Assembly: GCA_005883085.1 (NCBI GenBank)
Contig: VBAY01000106.1
Coordinates: forward strand, 1 to 48,843
Direction: 5' to 3'
Source: Candidatus Bathyarchaeota archaeon
GTDB lineage: Archaea > Thermoproteota > Bathyarchaeia > 40CM-2-53-6
DNA: 48,843 bases
Below are positions 24,610 to 34,017 of this stretch, piece by piece. Below the pieces are notes generated by a model, which saw nothing but the letters and a program-made list of their open reading frames with translations, did no database searches and was not told the DNA's origin. A program made the translations under genes and the position numbers. Position 1 is the first letter of the stretch, and every line of letters begins with the position of its first letter.

Positions 24610-25554
24610 CTAGGTCTGAGGAGTTACTTTCAGGTAGTCAACACTGAGGATAAAAGGGACAGTAGGGTCGGAGTTTCCTATGGTAATTTGGTGAAGACCT
24701 CCCCCAACCGAGGGCATTGTGACATTCAACACGATTGGGCCTAATGTATTGTAGGAGTGAGTCAATAGGAGGGTGCCATCCAGCCAAATTCCGAGGGGGG
24801 AATAGTTTGAGGGATTATAGTCCATCAAGTGGACTGAAAGCGCATAGTTCTTGTTTCCATCTAGAAAGACCTTGTAGGTGGCATTGAAATTCTTCCCAGC
24901 TGGGAAGTTGGTGTCGAGAGAAGCTGGAAACTTTGCCCACGTAAAATTCGTCGTCCACCACGGACCGGAGATACTGGCGAAATCAGAGCTTGTGGCAAGG
25001 GTCCAGGTCGACAACGAATTGCAATCGATGGAGTGCGGAGGAATGATGTAGAGAGTATTTGATACGCGAAACTGCTGTATGAATTGTTCTGAAAGTATCC
25101 TGTTGTAAAATCTTGGAGCATCTATTACAATGGGATGAGAAAAAACATTGCAGCGATCGGTGCCGATCCCCTTGGATAGTTCTTCGAAGAACTGCTCTGC
25201 ATGAGGGGCTGAGATTGAGTACAAGCCTATTGCTGGATTGACAGGCGCCGGATCAACCATGTACATCAGGAACTGAAGTTTCCCGTAGTATGCGTATGTT
25301 TGGCCAACAGATTTTCCGACATATGATCGGATAATCGGTGAGTATAATGTGGCGTACTCGCCATAAAAGACCATTATTGGCTGCGAAAGGTGGTCTTGGG
25401 TCAGAATATTCACTATCTGCTGGATATCGTTATAGTCGTCCGCGCTAATGTACGGCGAGAGATACTGTTGGTATAGAGGTTGCGATTCGATTGCATATCC
25501 TATTGTTAATAGGACCGCAACGGCGACAAAGAGAATCTTTCTGTCGTTCCACAT
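24610..25554 (-). CDS. C-terminal membrane-anchored domain of a GT-C-like protein (probably split from the upstream gene by a frameshift)
   Basis: From ATG 25554 the protein has 314 residues: one hydrophobic helix (KILFVAVAVLLTIGYAI) followed by an extracytoplasmic domain with ISADDYNDIQQIVNIL, several sequons and a beta-rich C-terminus. GT-C enzymes often end with such a domain directly after the last helix. The upstream frame stops at 25563-25565 at a GGG run; one more G there would join the two frames as RSG-VKGNMWNDRK. The frame also stays open upstream to 25740 in the wrong phase. Two separate genes remain possible, because ATG 25554 is only 8 nt after the stop. Confidence 0.65.
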   Translation of the reverse strand: MWNDRKILFVAVAVLLTIGYAIESQPLYQQYLSPYISADDYNDIQQIVNILTQDHLSQPIMVFYGEYATLYSPIIRSYVGKSVGQTYAYYGKLQFLMYMVDPAPVNPAIGLYSISAPHAEQFFEELSKGIGTDRCNVFSHPIVIDAPRFYNRILSEQFIQQFRVSNTLYIIPPHSIDCNSLSTWTLATSSDFASISGPWWTTNFTWAKFPASLDTNFPAGKNFNATYKVFLDGNKNYALSVHLMDYNPSNYSPLGIWLDGTLLLTHSYNTLGPIVLNVTMPSVGGGLHQITIGNSDPTVPFILSVDYLKVTPQT

Positions 25555-25562
25555 ATTGCCTT

Positions 25563-26585
25563 TTACCCAGACCGGTATCTTGCCATAACCCCTAGGAGTG
25601 ACACTGAAATAGTCTCCACTGCTAACGCTGACAGGGCTCCAACAGGAACAAGGTACAAAGCGCGCTCGGGCGGGAAGGCCAGTATTCCAGATAAGGGCAG
25701 CAAGACGGATGCCAGAGCAACCGATGACCAAATTCCCCAAAACCCGAAGAAGAGGTTTCCCCTCTTCACGTATTGTTTCAAGCTGATCGCGACCCCAACA
25801 GCCACTGCTGGGATGAGGAATCCTCCCAGGAACGCGAACGCCGCGAAACCGTTAAGGGTAGTAGCCGTCTTTGGTGTCAGACTTGCAGTCTGACCATAGT
25901 CTAGAACAAAATTGACGAACAACGGCAATTCTAGTAGAAAAGGCCCCGCCAACAAGAGCGTCCAGGTCAGGAATGAACGTAGCTGCATGCTTCGCATTAG
26001 AAGGATGATTATGGTCAGTGAGAACAAGACATAGGACTCAACTTGGGTGTAGGCGACGAGAGACAACCAAGCAAGGGAGACGACGGCTCGCGTAGGATTG
26101 ATTCCAGTTTTCCATTTGACGAAAAACGGGACATAAAGAACGATAAGGGCCAACGCGAGTAAGTTTCGGTTCAAATCGGCAAGAAGTCTAACGAAGTTCA
26201 GAGAGACCACCGTCAGGATACTTGAGATCCCTGCGACGTGCACATTTCCCGCGGTGAGCCTCACCAGCCTAAAGGTCGCTATTACGACTGTGCCTCCGTA
26301 AAGCACCGGAAGGATTCTTTCGGCAAGATCGAGGTTTCCAATCAATAGACCCGCTCCCGCTAGAGTCAGGACACTCAGATGAGGATAGTTCCAAGTGGAA
26401 ATCATGGCTAAGGGACCATTTTGAATTACTAGGCGTGCGAGATATGCATAGGTAGATGAGTCCCAGCCCAATAATAGGCCAGGGGCGTAACTCTCGGTCT
26501 GAGACCACAAGATTAAGACTAATATTAGAAGGGACGACCCGACATATAGAAGTGGAAGGACTCCCGGACCTCTTCCGAATTTCAT
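25563..26585 (-). CDS. GT-C-like membrane glycosyltransferase, N-terminal part
   Basis: 340 residues from ATG 26585, which overlaps the stop of the upstream glycosyltransferase (ATGA, 26582-26585), so translation is probably coupled. About eight or nine hydrophobic helices. The first periplasmic loop contains GWDSSTYAYLARLVIQNG, with an Asp in the place of the usual GT-C catalytic acid, and a later loop reads NYPHLSVLTLAG. The end FPPERALYLVPVGALSALAV is typical of the later helices of archaeal mannosyltransferase-type proteins. The frame ends 8 nt before the next entry, with which it probably forms one gene of about 660 residues. Sugar and acceptor unknown. Confidence 0.75.
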   Translation of the reverse strand: MKFGRGPGVLPLLYVGSSLLILVLILWSQTESYAPGLLLGWDSSTYAYLARLVIQNGPLAMISTWNYPHLSVLTLAGAGLLIGNLDLAERILPVLYGGTVVIATFRLVRLTAGNVHVAGISSILTVVSLNFVRLLADLNRNLLALALIVLYVPFFVKWKTGINPTRAVVSLAWLSLVAYTQVESYVLFSLTIIILLMRSMQLRSFLTWTLLLAGPFLLELPLFVNFVLDYGQTASLTPKTATTLNGFAAFAFLGGFLIPAVAVGVAISLKQYVKRGNLFFGFWGIWSSVALASVLLPLSGILAFPPERALYLVPVGALSALAVETISVSLLGVMARYRSG

Positions 26586-27781
26586 CTTTGACTCAGAGTC
26601 CTGACCACTAAATTCCCGAATTCTTCCGCAACAGAGGACCAACTGTACCGCAAAGCGATATTTCTCCTGGTCACAGATGCAAGACTCGCATCATTGGCAT
26701 TCAACAAGCGTGCCGAGACTCGCTCTGCGGTGACATCTGCGTTTCCCATTATCGCAACATCTTGTGCAATGCGGCTCACATCTATGATTGGAGTCGAAAC
26801 AATTAGCTTCCCCATCGAGAGATATTCGAACAGTTTTATTGGACAGGAGGTTTGGGCAACAACTGAGCTATTGAACGGTAATAGACAAATATCCATTCCA
26901 GCGATGAGTTCAGGGACTGCTTCGTGTGGAACCAGGCCGCACGCAATGATGTCGGAGTCGCCGAGAGAATACTTCGTCTTCAGAGAATCTATTGTCTTAT
27001 TGACAGCAGCCTGGCCGTAGGGCGCTGAGCCGACTAACATTAGCTTAGCCGTTATTCCAAGCCCGCGCAGATTGCTGAGAAACCTGAATACGAAATCGAA
27101 ATCTAGCCAAAATTCGAGGGTCCCAACCAGGCCTACGATAACTTCATGGGACACACCCAATTTTCTTCTGGCTGCATTACGGTCAACCTTCCCGGGGCTA
27201 AAGATCTCGGGATCGACACCGTTCGGGATGACAAACAAGTTCCCATCCGATTTCAGATATCGGTTTCGGACAAGTGTTCCCAAGCTGAAACTAGGGGTTA
27301 CGACAGCGCGACACCTCTTAGCCGTGACCGAGAGTATAGTCTCCAAAATTCTTTCTAAGGGAGGTAGCAGAAAACGCGGCACACGATATCTTCTGAGGAA
27401 ACCTGGGAAATAATCCACCAAATCATATATGACTGGAATGTCGTAGAATTTTCCTACTAAGGAGGCAGCCAATCCGGGCAACAAGTTGGACGTGACTATC
27501 GCATCAACTCGGCAGTCCAAGGCAATTCTGCGAATCGCGGCCAAATGGAGGGGGAAACCCAGTACGTAGTAGATGACTTCACCAAGGCGAGCGGCAAAGG
27601 GCACGGGTACAGAATGCACTATAAAGCCGGGAGGGATCTTCCCGGGAAAATCAGAATCTTTCAGACAGAATCTCAACACATGGATCTGATAGCCTTTCTT
27701 AGCAAGCTCTCCGAAAATGAACTTCATTCGTACGGGTACAGGCGAATTCCAATCTGAACTGGGGACTAGTAGGATTCTCAT
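26582..27781 (-). CDS. Glycosyltransferase family 4 (GT-B fold)
   Basis: 399 residues. The N-terminal Rossmann half has ILLVPSSDWNSPVPVRMKF and VDAIVTSNLLPGLAASLVGK; the linker VIPNGVDPEIFSPGKVDR starts the C-terminal half, with LVGTLEFWLDFDFVFRFLSN and the donor-binding region GLVPHEAVPELIAGMDICLLPF, then SCPIKLFEYLSMGKLIVSTP with the usual Glu. No membrane helix. It is a retaining transferase acting at the inner membrane face on a lipid-linked glycan. It follows another GT4 gene by 1 nt and overlaps the next gene by ATGA. Confidence 0.93.
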   Translation of the reverse strand: MRILLVPSSDWNSPVPVRMKFIFGELAKKGYQIHVLRFCLKDSDFPGKIPPGFIVHSVPVPFAARLGEVIYYVLGFPLHLAAIRRIALDCRVDAIVTSNLLPGLAASLVGKFYDIPVIYDLVDYFPGFLRRYRVPRFLLPPLERILETILSVTAKRCRAVVTPSFSLGTLVRNRYLKSDGNLFVIPNGVDPEIFSPGKVDRNAARRKLGVSHEVIVGLVGTLEFWLDFDFVFRFLSNLRGLGITAKLMLVGSAPYGQAAVNKTIDSLKTKYSLGDSDIIACGLVPHEAVPELIAGMDICLLPFNSSVVAQTSCPIKLFEYLSMGKLIVSTPIIDVSRIAQDVAIMGNADVTAERVSARLLNANDASLASVTRRNIALRYSWSSVAEEFGNLVVRTLSQR

Positions 27782-27782
27782 T

Positions 27783-28949
27783 TTAGGAAACCAGGCTTAA
27801 CAGTCTTCTCGTGTGAGCAGCCCAGTCAAAGGACTGCGACTTAACCCATGCAGCCCTACCCATCTGAAATGAAGTTTCAGGGTTAGTGAGCGCCTCTATC
27901 TTATCCGCCAGTTCGTCTGGATCATTCGCTTGAAACGCGAAGCCGTGACGCTGGTCTTCGAAGATCTCCCACACGCCTGAACCTTTGGGGACTATAATCG
28001 CTGTTCCTTGACACGCCGCTTCTAGCGCACCCAATCCAACAAACGCGGGAACGGGTAAGACAAAGCAGGTCGCTTTACGGTACAATTCAACTAATCTGCG
28101 CTCATCCGGGTCTTTTTCCAGGGTGACTCTGTTGGTTAGTTTTCTTCTTCTTATCTCACGCATGACCCATTGAAGTACTTGCAGGCTCGGCCAGTTGCCG
28201 GCCATTATCAGTTTAGTCTCACCTCTAACCCTTTCCATCGCACTCAACAAAAGGTCGGAAGTTCGGTCGGCATCCCATCGGGTAACCGAACATACGTAGG
28301 AGCCCTTGTTTTCCTCCAAGCTCGGGGAAGGGTGACAGCCTGGGTAAATTACGTGACATTTGATCCCGAACTGGCGGGCTAGAACTTGACTTAGTTTGTT
28401 TGAGTTAACTACCACCTTGTCCGCGCGAAGAATGAATAATCGTTCAGATAACCCCGTCAAATAGGATGCGAATCGGCTATGGGAAGCACTCAAAGTTCGG
28501 ACATAATAACTAATCGGGTCAGCGTGGAGGTAGAGGACGTTTTTTTTGGAGCCAACTACGTAGTCGAAGAGGATACCGAGTGGAGAGAGCGCGGTGTGAC
28601 ATACGTAAGCGTCGAAGCTAAGTCTATGAGTCCACAAACGGGAAAAGGCACCGTGAACACCAATGCTCGCGACGTCAATGTCCATCTGAGAGCTTCCCTG
28701 GGGGGATGGAATTCGAGTCAGTGTCTCCAGTGATCGGCTTGTTGCAGAGGAGAAGAAGGGTATTTCGCTCAAGAGGATGGGTTGGTTGCAAACGAGCGAT
28801 GCGTAAGCCTTTAGAACTCTTTTCCAGCCTTTACGTTGTGTTATAAGCCGAGCTTCATGGCCAGCCACCCTAATGGCACGCACCTCCTCCAGAGCAATCT
28901 TGAACATTCCGCTGACCCTCGCTGGAAGAGCGACCACGGCGATTTTCAT
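27783..28949 (-). CDS. Glycosyltransferase family 4 (GT-B fold)
   Basis: 388 residues. The N-terminal half includes ARVSGMFKIALEEVRAIRVA and VNSNKLSQVLARQFGIK; the C-terminal half starts with VIYPGCHPSPSLEENKG, then SVTRWDADRTSDLLLSAM, and LYRKATCFVLPVPAFVGLGA followed by LEAACQGTAIIVPKGSG. These are GT4 donor-site patterns. The start overlaps the upstream stop by one base (TAATG), so the two are translationally coupled. It is likely a capsule- or glycoprotein-sugar transferase of the island; donor unknown. Confidence 0.9.
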   Translation of the reverse strand: MKIAVVALPARVSGMFKIALEEVRAIRVAGHEARLITQRKGWKRVLKAYASLVCNQPILLSEIPFFSSATSRSLETLTRIPSPQGSSQMDIDVASIGVHGAFSRLWTHRLSFDAYVCHTALSPLGILFDYVVGSKKNVLYLHADPISYYVRTLSASHSRFASYLTGLSERLFILRADKVVVNSNKLSQVLARQFGIKCHVIYPGCHPSPSLEENKGSYVCSVTRWDADRTSDLLLSAMERVRGETKLIMAGNWPSLQVLQWVMREIRRRKLTNRVTLEKDPDERRLVELYRKATCFVLPVPAFVGLGALEAACQGTAIIVPKGSGVWEIFEDQRHGFAFQANDPDELADKIEALTNPETSFQMGRAAWVKSQSFDWAAHTRRLLSLVS

Positions 28950-30007
28950 TAGTGACTCTGTTCCTGTAGGATTCTCTTCTTTCGGAGCATGGACATGGAT
29001 CGGAGTCTGCTGAAAGCCACCCGTAGGCCGACCTGGCGATGCAGCTCAAGAACTGATGAGTCGGCGTAGACCCTGCTCGCCTGACATTGGGTTCTATTTG
29101 CAGAGATTTGGCGGATATTAACGAGGTTCCACTTGATTCCTGAGAGATAGGACATTACAGCCTGAGGTTGATCCGTTAAGATGGCTCCCGAGAAATACAG
29201 CATCGCGTACCATGCCTCGCAAATTATGAATAGAAACAAGTTCGGAGTTGACAGATTCTTGATGCTAGATGTTATTCGATTTCGCTCGCTAAGGTATAGT
29301 TTCCTTTCCGGTAGCTTTGAGAATGGCCCGGTTCTAGTGTGATAGGCGAGCGCGCTGGAGGTACACACCACTCTGTAACCCGCAAGTCGGGCTCTCCAGC
29401 AAATGTCTACTTCCTCGTAGTAGGCAAAAAATGAAGCGTCAAAGCTACCCAAGGATCTGACGACGGGCACTTTGATAAGCATTATTGCTCCACCGACAAA
29501 GGCGACGTCAAATTCCTTTGAAGGAGTGTTCAATCGACTTATTTCCTTCCGAGGCAGCGCTATTCCGAAGGGAAAGCACAAGTAACCGCCCTCTGAGTCG
29601 ATCGCTCCTGTGTCGCAGTCAAGAATCTTGCAACCGACAATGGCAATAGATTCATCAGACTCCGCCGTAGAGAGCATTTCTGAGAGGCAATGCTCCTGCG
29701 GGAATACGTCTGTCCCAAGAACTAGGGCGTGTTCGTGCTCGGCGACCTTGCTGTTGATTAAGCAGAAGTTCACGCCGCCGCTGTAGCCTAGGTTGCTCGG
29801 AGGTTGAATTAGCTCCACGCGAGGAAATTCCCTAAGATATGAAGCCATCGACTCTAGCCTGGAGTTATCAACGACATAGATGGGTGCGCTCGCGAAATCG
29901 GGGAGTTTGCTGATCCAAGTTAGCTGTTCAAATAGCTGTGTGGGCATAGCGTAGTGAACTATGATGACGCAAACTCTCTTTTTCTCCAAGGTAAGAGACG
30001 CCCGCAT
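28949..30007 (-). CDS. Glycosyltransferase family 2, rhamnosyltransferase-like
   Basis: 352 residues. VCVIIVHYAMPTQLFEQL starts the GT-A fold; IYVVDNSRLES is the first nucleotide segment and HALVLGTDVFPQE occupies the DxD position. SEGGYLCFPFG and FVGGAIMLIKVPVVRSLGSF are followed by FFAYYEEVDICWRARLAGYR with the general-base region, all typical of WcaA/RfbF-like rhamnosyl transferases. No obvious transmembrane helices, though one amphipathic stretch near 250 may contact membrane. The island makes dTDP-rhamnose, so rhamnose as donor is plausible. Confidence 0.92.
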   Translation of the reverse strand: MRASLTLEKKRVCVIIVHYAMPTQLFEQLTWISKLPDFASAPIYVVDNSRLESMASYLREFPRVELIQPPSNLGYSGGVNFCLINSKVAEHEHALVLGTDVFPQEHCLSEMLSTAESDESIAIVGCKILDCDTGAIDSEGGYLCFPFGIALPRKEISRLNTPSKEFDVAFVGGAIMLIKVPVVRSLGSFDASFFAYYEEVDICWRARLAGYRVVCTSSALAYHTRTGPFSKLPERKLYLSERNRITSSIKNLSTPNLFLFIICEAWYAMLYFSGAILTDQPQAVMSYLSGIKWNLVNIRQISANRTQCQASRVYADSSVLELHRQVGLRVAFSRLRSMSMLRKKRILQEQSH

Positions 30008-30032
30008 GAAGCCCTGATCGATCGGAGCAGCT

Positions 30033-30941
30033 TCAGTTGATGTTTCTTCTAAAGTCCCTTCTCAGAGACTTGATCATGTCAGCTATCAGACCGAAGCTGA
30101 GTAATTGCACACCGCTGACTATCATCAGAGAAGACAGAACTACGAAGGGAGGATGGGTGATGTAACCGAATTTCAGCCACTCGTAGAAAGAGTTGAGGCC
30201 CACTACAACTCCTGACATCACCAAAGTTACCCCCGCTCCCCCAAACAGGAACAGCGGTCTATAATCTCGGGCAAGCCTAAGCATGGTTGAGAGTATTTGC
30301 AAACCGTCACGCACCGGCCTGAGCTTTGATTTCCCGACTCTTCTTGAGTACGAAATAGGGAGTTCCATCAATCGACCGCCGACTTGTGTTATCTCAGCGA
30401 TCATTTCCGTGGCGTACGCCATTCCGGCGGAGGCTCTTGTTATGGTGGGAGTGAATTGAGTTCTGAAGACTCTCAGACCGCACTGGGAATCCGTTAGTCG
30501 AATACCAATTGCATGCTTTGCGAACCAAGACAGCAACCTGTTGCCCCATTTACTTGTCAAACTCATCGCGCCATCCTCCATGTCCGCAAATCTGTTACCC
30601 ACGACAAGGTCCACTTTTCCCGAAGCAACGATGTCTATCATGTTCGCGATATCCTTAGGATCGTACGTCATGTCCCCATCGATCATCACGGTTATGTCTG
30701 CCTTCAAGGCAGAGTGCGCGAACTTGAAACCCAACTGGAGCGCGTCACCGTAACCGCTCCCGTCCTGCTTGATTACATGGGCTCCAAGGTCTTTCGCAAG
30801 ATTCGCGGTTCCATCGGACGAGTTACCATCCACTACTACAATTTCTGTAGTGTACTCGTTTAGTACGCGCTTGATTTGAGGAATGAGGTCCGTAACCCCT
30901 CCGCGTTCATTAAGAGTCGGAACTACTACTGCCACCGCCAT
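30033..30941 (-). CDS. Dolichol-phosphate mannosyltransferase-like GT2 with two C-terminal membrane helices
   Basis: 302 residues from ATG 30941, chosen because it directly precedes MAVAVVVPTLNERGGVTDLI, the family start; upstream sequence to 31055 is open but polar and non-conserved. IVVVDGNSSDGTANLA, GSGYGDALQLGFKFA, TVMIDGDMTYDPKDI (the DxD), VVGNRFADMEDG and SQCGLRVFRTQF are classic DPM synthase motifs. Two hydrophobic helices occur at the C-terminus (LFLFGGAGVTLVMSGVVVGL and a later one). It would load a sugar on dolichol phosphate to feed the GT-C transferases encoded nearby. Confidence 0.93.
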   Translation of the reverse strand: MAVAVVVPTLNERGGVTDLIPQIKRVLNEYTTEIVVVDGNSSDGTANLAKDLGAHVIKQDGSGYGDALQLGFKFAHSALKADITVMIDGDMTYDPKDIANMIDIVASGKVDLVVGNRFADMEDGAMSLTSKWGNRLLSWFAKHAIGIRLTDSQCGLRVFRTQFTPTITRASAGMAYATEMIAEITQVGGRLMELPISYSRRVGKSKLRPVRDGLQILSTMLRLARDYRPLFLFGGAGVTLVMSGVVVGLNSFYEWLKFGYITHPPFVVLSSLMIVSGVQLLSFGLIADMIKSLRRDFRRNIN

Positions 30942-31074
30942 TTTTGATGACTTTCCTGGCTGTGTAGTCATTAGGTCTATGCGTCGATGATTCATTGATG
31001 TCGTCTCTGGTCCTGATGAACGTCCTTCGTCGCTAGGCTGCAGACTTGCCTCCATCTTCTCGCCCGTTCCAGTC

Positions 31075-31383
31075 TCATTTCTTGGGAATTACGGGCCCTC
31101 TATATGAGGCATCCTCAAGGTTCCAGAGTAGATCTAGTTCGGCAACCCAATCAGCAATTCTCCGGAGTAAGTATTCCCGCTGGTAGTTGGAGGGCGAGTC
31201 CAAGGTCCCGTGCCTATCCTTAGTGCCCAGAGGCCGACAACATCCAACTGTGATCAGGAGCGTCGCCATCGCCGGCCTACCGTTGACAGATGCGTGTCGT
31301 TGAACTGGAAACCAGGCATTATGCAAGAGGTTCAAAGTCAAGCCCTCGAAAGAACGCTGACCAGCCATCCAACCCTCAATCAT
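31075..31383 (-). CDS. Hypothetical protein, weak call
   Basis: 102 residues whose start overlaps the end of the next upstream gene by 8 nt. It has NYQREYLLRRIADWVAELDL near the end, which reads like a coding helix, but the first half is less convincing (Cys/His scattered, MAGQRSFEGLTLNLLHNAWF). It may be the second part of the protein encoded upstream, divided by a frameshift, or a chance frame. No motif. Confidence 0.35.
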   Translation of the reverse strand: MIEGWMAGQRSFEGLTLNLLHNAWFPVQRHASVNGRPAMATLLITVGCCRPLGTKDRHGTLDSPSNYQREYLLRRIADWVAELDLLWNLEDASYRGPVIPKK

Positions 31384-31753
31384 TAGCCGTCCACAGTCCG
31401 AGTCCGAGGAAGCGTTGGAAGGCTTCTTCGAACCTCCAACGATAGGCTTGCATGTTCCCCCACCGGACAGCCAGATCGCTAGACCTAGCGGCCCACCTCT
31501 TCCCTCTTTCCAAGGCTTTCACCATGCCAGTGTCCAACACTCGAACTAGTTTCGCCAGAATCTCCGCCAGTACCCTTCGCAGTCTACTGCTTTTTACTTG
31601 ATCTACCCATCGCATGGTGAGATCTACCAAACCCCTCTCTAGGTGGTCTAAGGCTCTAAACCAGACCTGCTGCCTCAAAGCCCGGGTCCTAAGCCGGGCC
31701 AAGACCTCTCTTGTCATGGGTTGTCGTCCGCAAGGGAGAGAGGAAATAGCCAA
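31376..31753 (-). CDS. Conserved-looking helical, Arg-rich archaeal protein of unknown function
   Basis: 125 residues; the effective start is probably MTREVLARLRTRALRQQVWF (a second ATG 12 codons in). It is almost entirely helical, highly basic and Trp-rich (RALDHLERGLVDLTMRWVDQ and RRVLAEILAKLVRVLDTGMV). The pattern MTREVLARLRTRALR is, to my recollection, shared by many small hypothetical proteins of unknown role in TACK archaea, often in several copies per genome; I cannot confirm this here. It interrupts the run of glycosyltransferase genes and could be a small mobile or repeat-associated gene. Confidence 0.55.
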   Translation of the reverse strand: MAISSLPCGRQPMTREVLARLRTRALRQQVWFRALDHLERGLVDLTMRWVDQVKSSRLRRVLAEILAKLVRVLDTGMVKALERGKRWAARSSDLAVRWGNMQAYRWRFEEAFQRFLGLGLWTAND

Positions 31754-31770
31754 GACTAACCCCGATAACC

Positions 31771-32574
31771 CTACGCAATCTTCCTCAGCGAGTCGAGAAT
31801 TTGCTGTTTGACCTCATCTCTTCCTCGGTTATCGGTTCGACTATGGCCATTCATTCCGACAAACTTGCGGGTCTGAGCAACGGCCCAGTGTCGGTTGCGA
31901 ATTCTTGCCGACCAATAGGAAGGAAACCGCCTCAGCATCAGCGAAACGTGTTCTATGAAGTCCCCTGCCTCCCGAATATGGCTATGATCGGTGGGGACCT
32001 GTCTAACTTGAACGGGACATATGGGAATTCCCCTCTCCTTAAGCTCGATTAGTAATTCGGTGGTCAACTGCATACCATCTTGGGACAGTCTTAGTTTGTT
32101 GAGGGCTTTACGATGAATCGCTCGGAAACCACATTGTACATCCCCAAGGTGTCCCCCGTAAAGCGCGTCAAAGACCTTCGCCAGCATCACATTCCCGAAG
32201 AAACGACGAATCTTCATTCCATGGGGAAAACTGTGGATCCGTACACCCATAGCTACCATTGATGAGCCCTCCGCTACTGGCCGCAAGACCTTCAGAAGGT
32301 CACCCGGCCAGTGCCCACCGTCCGCGTCCATTGTAACAATAATGTCTCCGGTCGCCTTGGAGAAGCCAGTTCTAGTCGCAATTCCGTAACCCCTTCGGGG
32401 CTCACGAACCACCCGAGCACCCTTGGAGGCAGCGACTCGAGCTGTGTCGTCACTGGAGCCGTTGTCCACCACGATTACTTCCGCCTCGGGGAGCCAGTTG
32501 TAGGGTATTTGCTCGAGAACCCTTCCTATTCGCTCTTCCTCATTCAGAGCTGGTATCACTATCGAAACTTTCAC
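31771..32574 (-). CDS. Glycosyltransferase family 2, DPM1-like
   Basis: 267 residues. MKVSIVIPALNEEERIGRVL, VIVVDNGSSDDTARVAASKG, REPRRGYGIATRTGFSKATG and IIVTMDADGGHWPGDLLKVL (the DxD) are followed by GDVQCGFRAIHRKALNKL. This is a soluble, short dolichol-phosphate-sugar synthase-type enzyme without C-terminal membrane helices, unlike the one at 30033. The C-terminal 40 residues are basic (RNRHWAVAQTRKFVG). It likely acts on a polyprenyl phosphate at the inner leaflet. Confidence 0.92.
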   Translation of the reverse strand: MKVSIVIPALNEEERIGRVLEQIPYNWLPEAEVIVVDNGSSDDTARVAASKGARVVREPRRGYGIATRTGFSKATGDIIVTMDADGGHWPGDLLKVLRPVAEGSSMVAMGVRIHSFPHGMKIRRFFGNVMLAKVFDALYGGHLGDVQCGFRAIHRKALNKLRLSQDGMQLTTELLIELKERGIPICPVQVRQVPTDHSHIREAGDFIEHVSLMLRRFPSYWSARIRNRHWAVAQTRKFVGMNGHSRTDNRGRDEVKQQILDSLRKIA

Positions 32575-32657
32575 TTCAGGACAGCCCGGGGATTGAACTT
32601 GCGGAAAGGTCTCCCTCGTTATTATTTGGATTGTGTGAACCCGATATATGTGGGAAA

Positions 32658-33479
32658 CTATGCTGTTTGGGAACTGGAGTTTCCAAGAGGAACCGTCAGG
32701 AGACTCTTACCTATTTGAGCCCCGAACCGGTTCGACCTAAGCATAAGGGAAGGGTTCATTGATTCTAGGGTTAGGGCTCCAAAACCTGCTAGCGACAAGG
32801 CTAGGAACGAGACACCTTGAAAAGCGATTAGAATACTGAGGACCAAAGCCAAAGTCACAAATATCGCTTCTGCGATCGCAATCCTGTCCAGCTGGACGTC
32901 TCTGAAATACTTGTTGTCTCCTACGCGCTCAAGACCGCTCTTCGGCGGTCTGAAAAAGAAGCCTGTTTTGCCCCTGATTCCGTTCAGGAACCCGATGGAG
33001 ATCGCCGTTACCATGCAGGAGCTCGTGTACGACAAGAGCGCTAGTAGGATAAGATTTCTAGGAGTCATTATTCTCTGCACACATAGCGCATATCCACCTG
33101 AGGCGAAAAAGAAGATTACGGGCGAACCAATGATTGCAATGTAAATTGGGCTGGAGAATCTTGAATTGCCTGGAGCAGTAAACCCAAGGATCAGTGCAAA
33201 GGCAGAAACCAATGTAACTACAGTCCAGCTGACGCCCGAGAAAGGACCCAGCAAAAAGATCAGCAAGGCAAGCCTCCTCCAAAACGATAGTTCGGAAGAT
33301 TGCAATATCTTCCGCCATCTCGAACAGGCACGATTCGCCCAACCTTGAGCGACCCTAGCCGCCTGCTTCTTCCAAATCTCTAAAGTAGAGGGACACTCGC
33401 ATAAGATCTTAACATCGCTCAGATAGATCCTCCTCCATCCCGAACAGTATATCTTGCATGAAAGGTCTGGCGTCGTCAA
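32658..33479 (-). pseudogene. Processive GT2 pseudogene, C-terminal membrane part
   Basis: 273 codons from TTG 33479. LSCKIYCSGWRRIYLSDVKI and RVAQGWANRACSRWRKIL match residues 250-310 of the intact GT2 gene at 37919-39460, and the following helices (LALLIFLLGPFSGVSWTVVT etc.) match its membrane half. The frame is joined to the preceding fragment by one extra base at 33468-33471: deleting a C restores VDDADLSCK-like reading. It still looks well conserved, so decay is recent or the breaks are assembly errors. Confidence 0.85.
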
Positions 33480-33994
33480 CTATCGAATCGTTGGTCCAAA
33501 ACCCAACCCGTCGTAGGACTCGTGTTAACATCGAAGTGAATCCCCTGGAATGAGTAGGGGGCATCGAGAGAGTACGACCCCATCTTTGTTATTGTGTCCC
33601 CTTGGTCCTGTTGCAGAGCGAATAGCCTGGTAATCAGGCTCTGACCTCTGTTGTACTGACCAACGCGAAATGACACGAAACCCATCTTAGGGTCTAACCC
33701 AAATGCGGCAAGTCCTCTGGAGAGTACGTTCGGTGTCACAGTTGAATCAGAGTCCAGAAGTAGAACGTACTCGCCGTTCAAGAATGGCGCCGCATGGTTG
33801 AGGGCGACACTCTTGAAACCATCTCTCGTCTCCCGTCTTGAGACTAGTGGGGTTATTCCGCTAGACTCCAGCGCTTCAACTTTCGAGTCTATTAGCGCTC
33901 TAGTCTCGTCCGAGGAATCGTCAGCTACAACGACCTGAAGTGACTCCTTTGGATAATTGAGACCTTTGATCGCGTCAAGTGTTCGCCCGGTCAC
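33476..33994 (-). pseudogene. Processive GT2 pseudogene, catalytic part
   Basis: From GTG 33994 this frame carries VVADDSSDETRALIDSKVEA, ALNHAAPFLNGEYVLLLDSD (DxD intact) and QQDQGDTITKMGSYSLDAPYSFQG, the equivalents of the intact copy. It goes out of frame at the G4 run (plus 33542-33545), where FQGG should continue as GFTS...VGFWTNDSIVDDA in another phase. The frame also extends upstream of the GTG as SILIASYNEKF, matching SVLIATYNEKF of the intact gene. Confidence 0.85.
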
Positions 33995-34017
33995 AAACTT
34001 CTCGTTATAGGAAGCGA

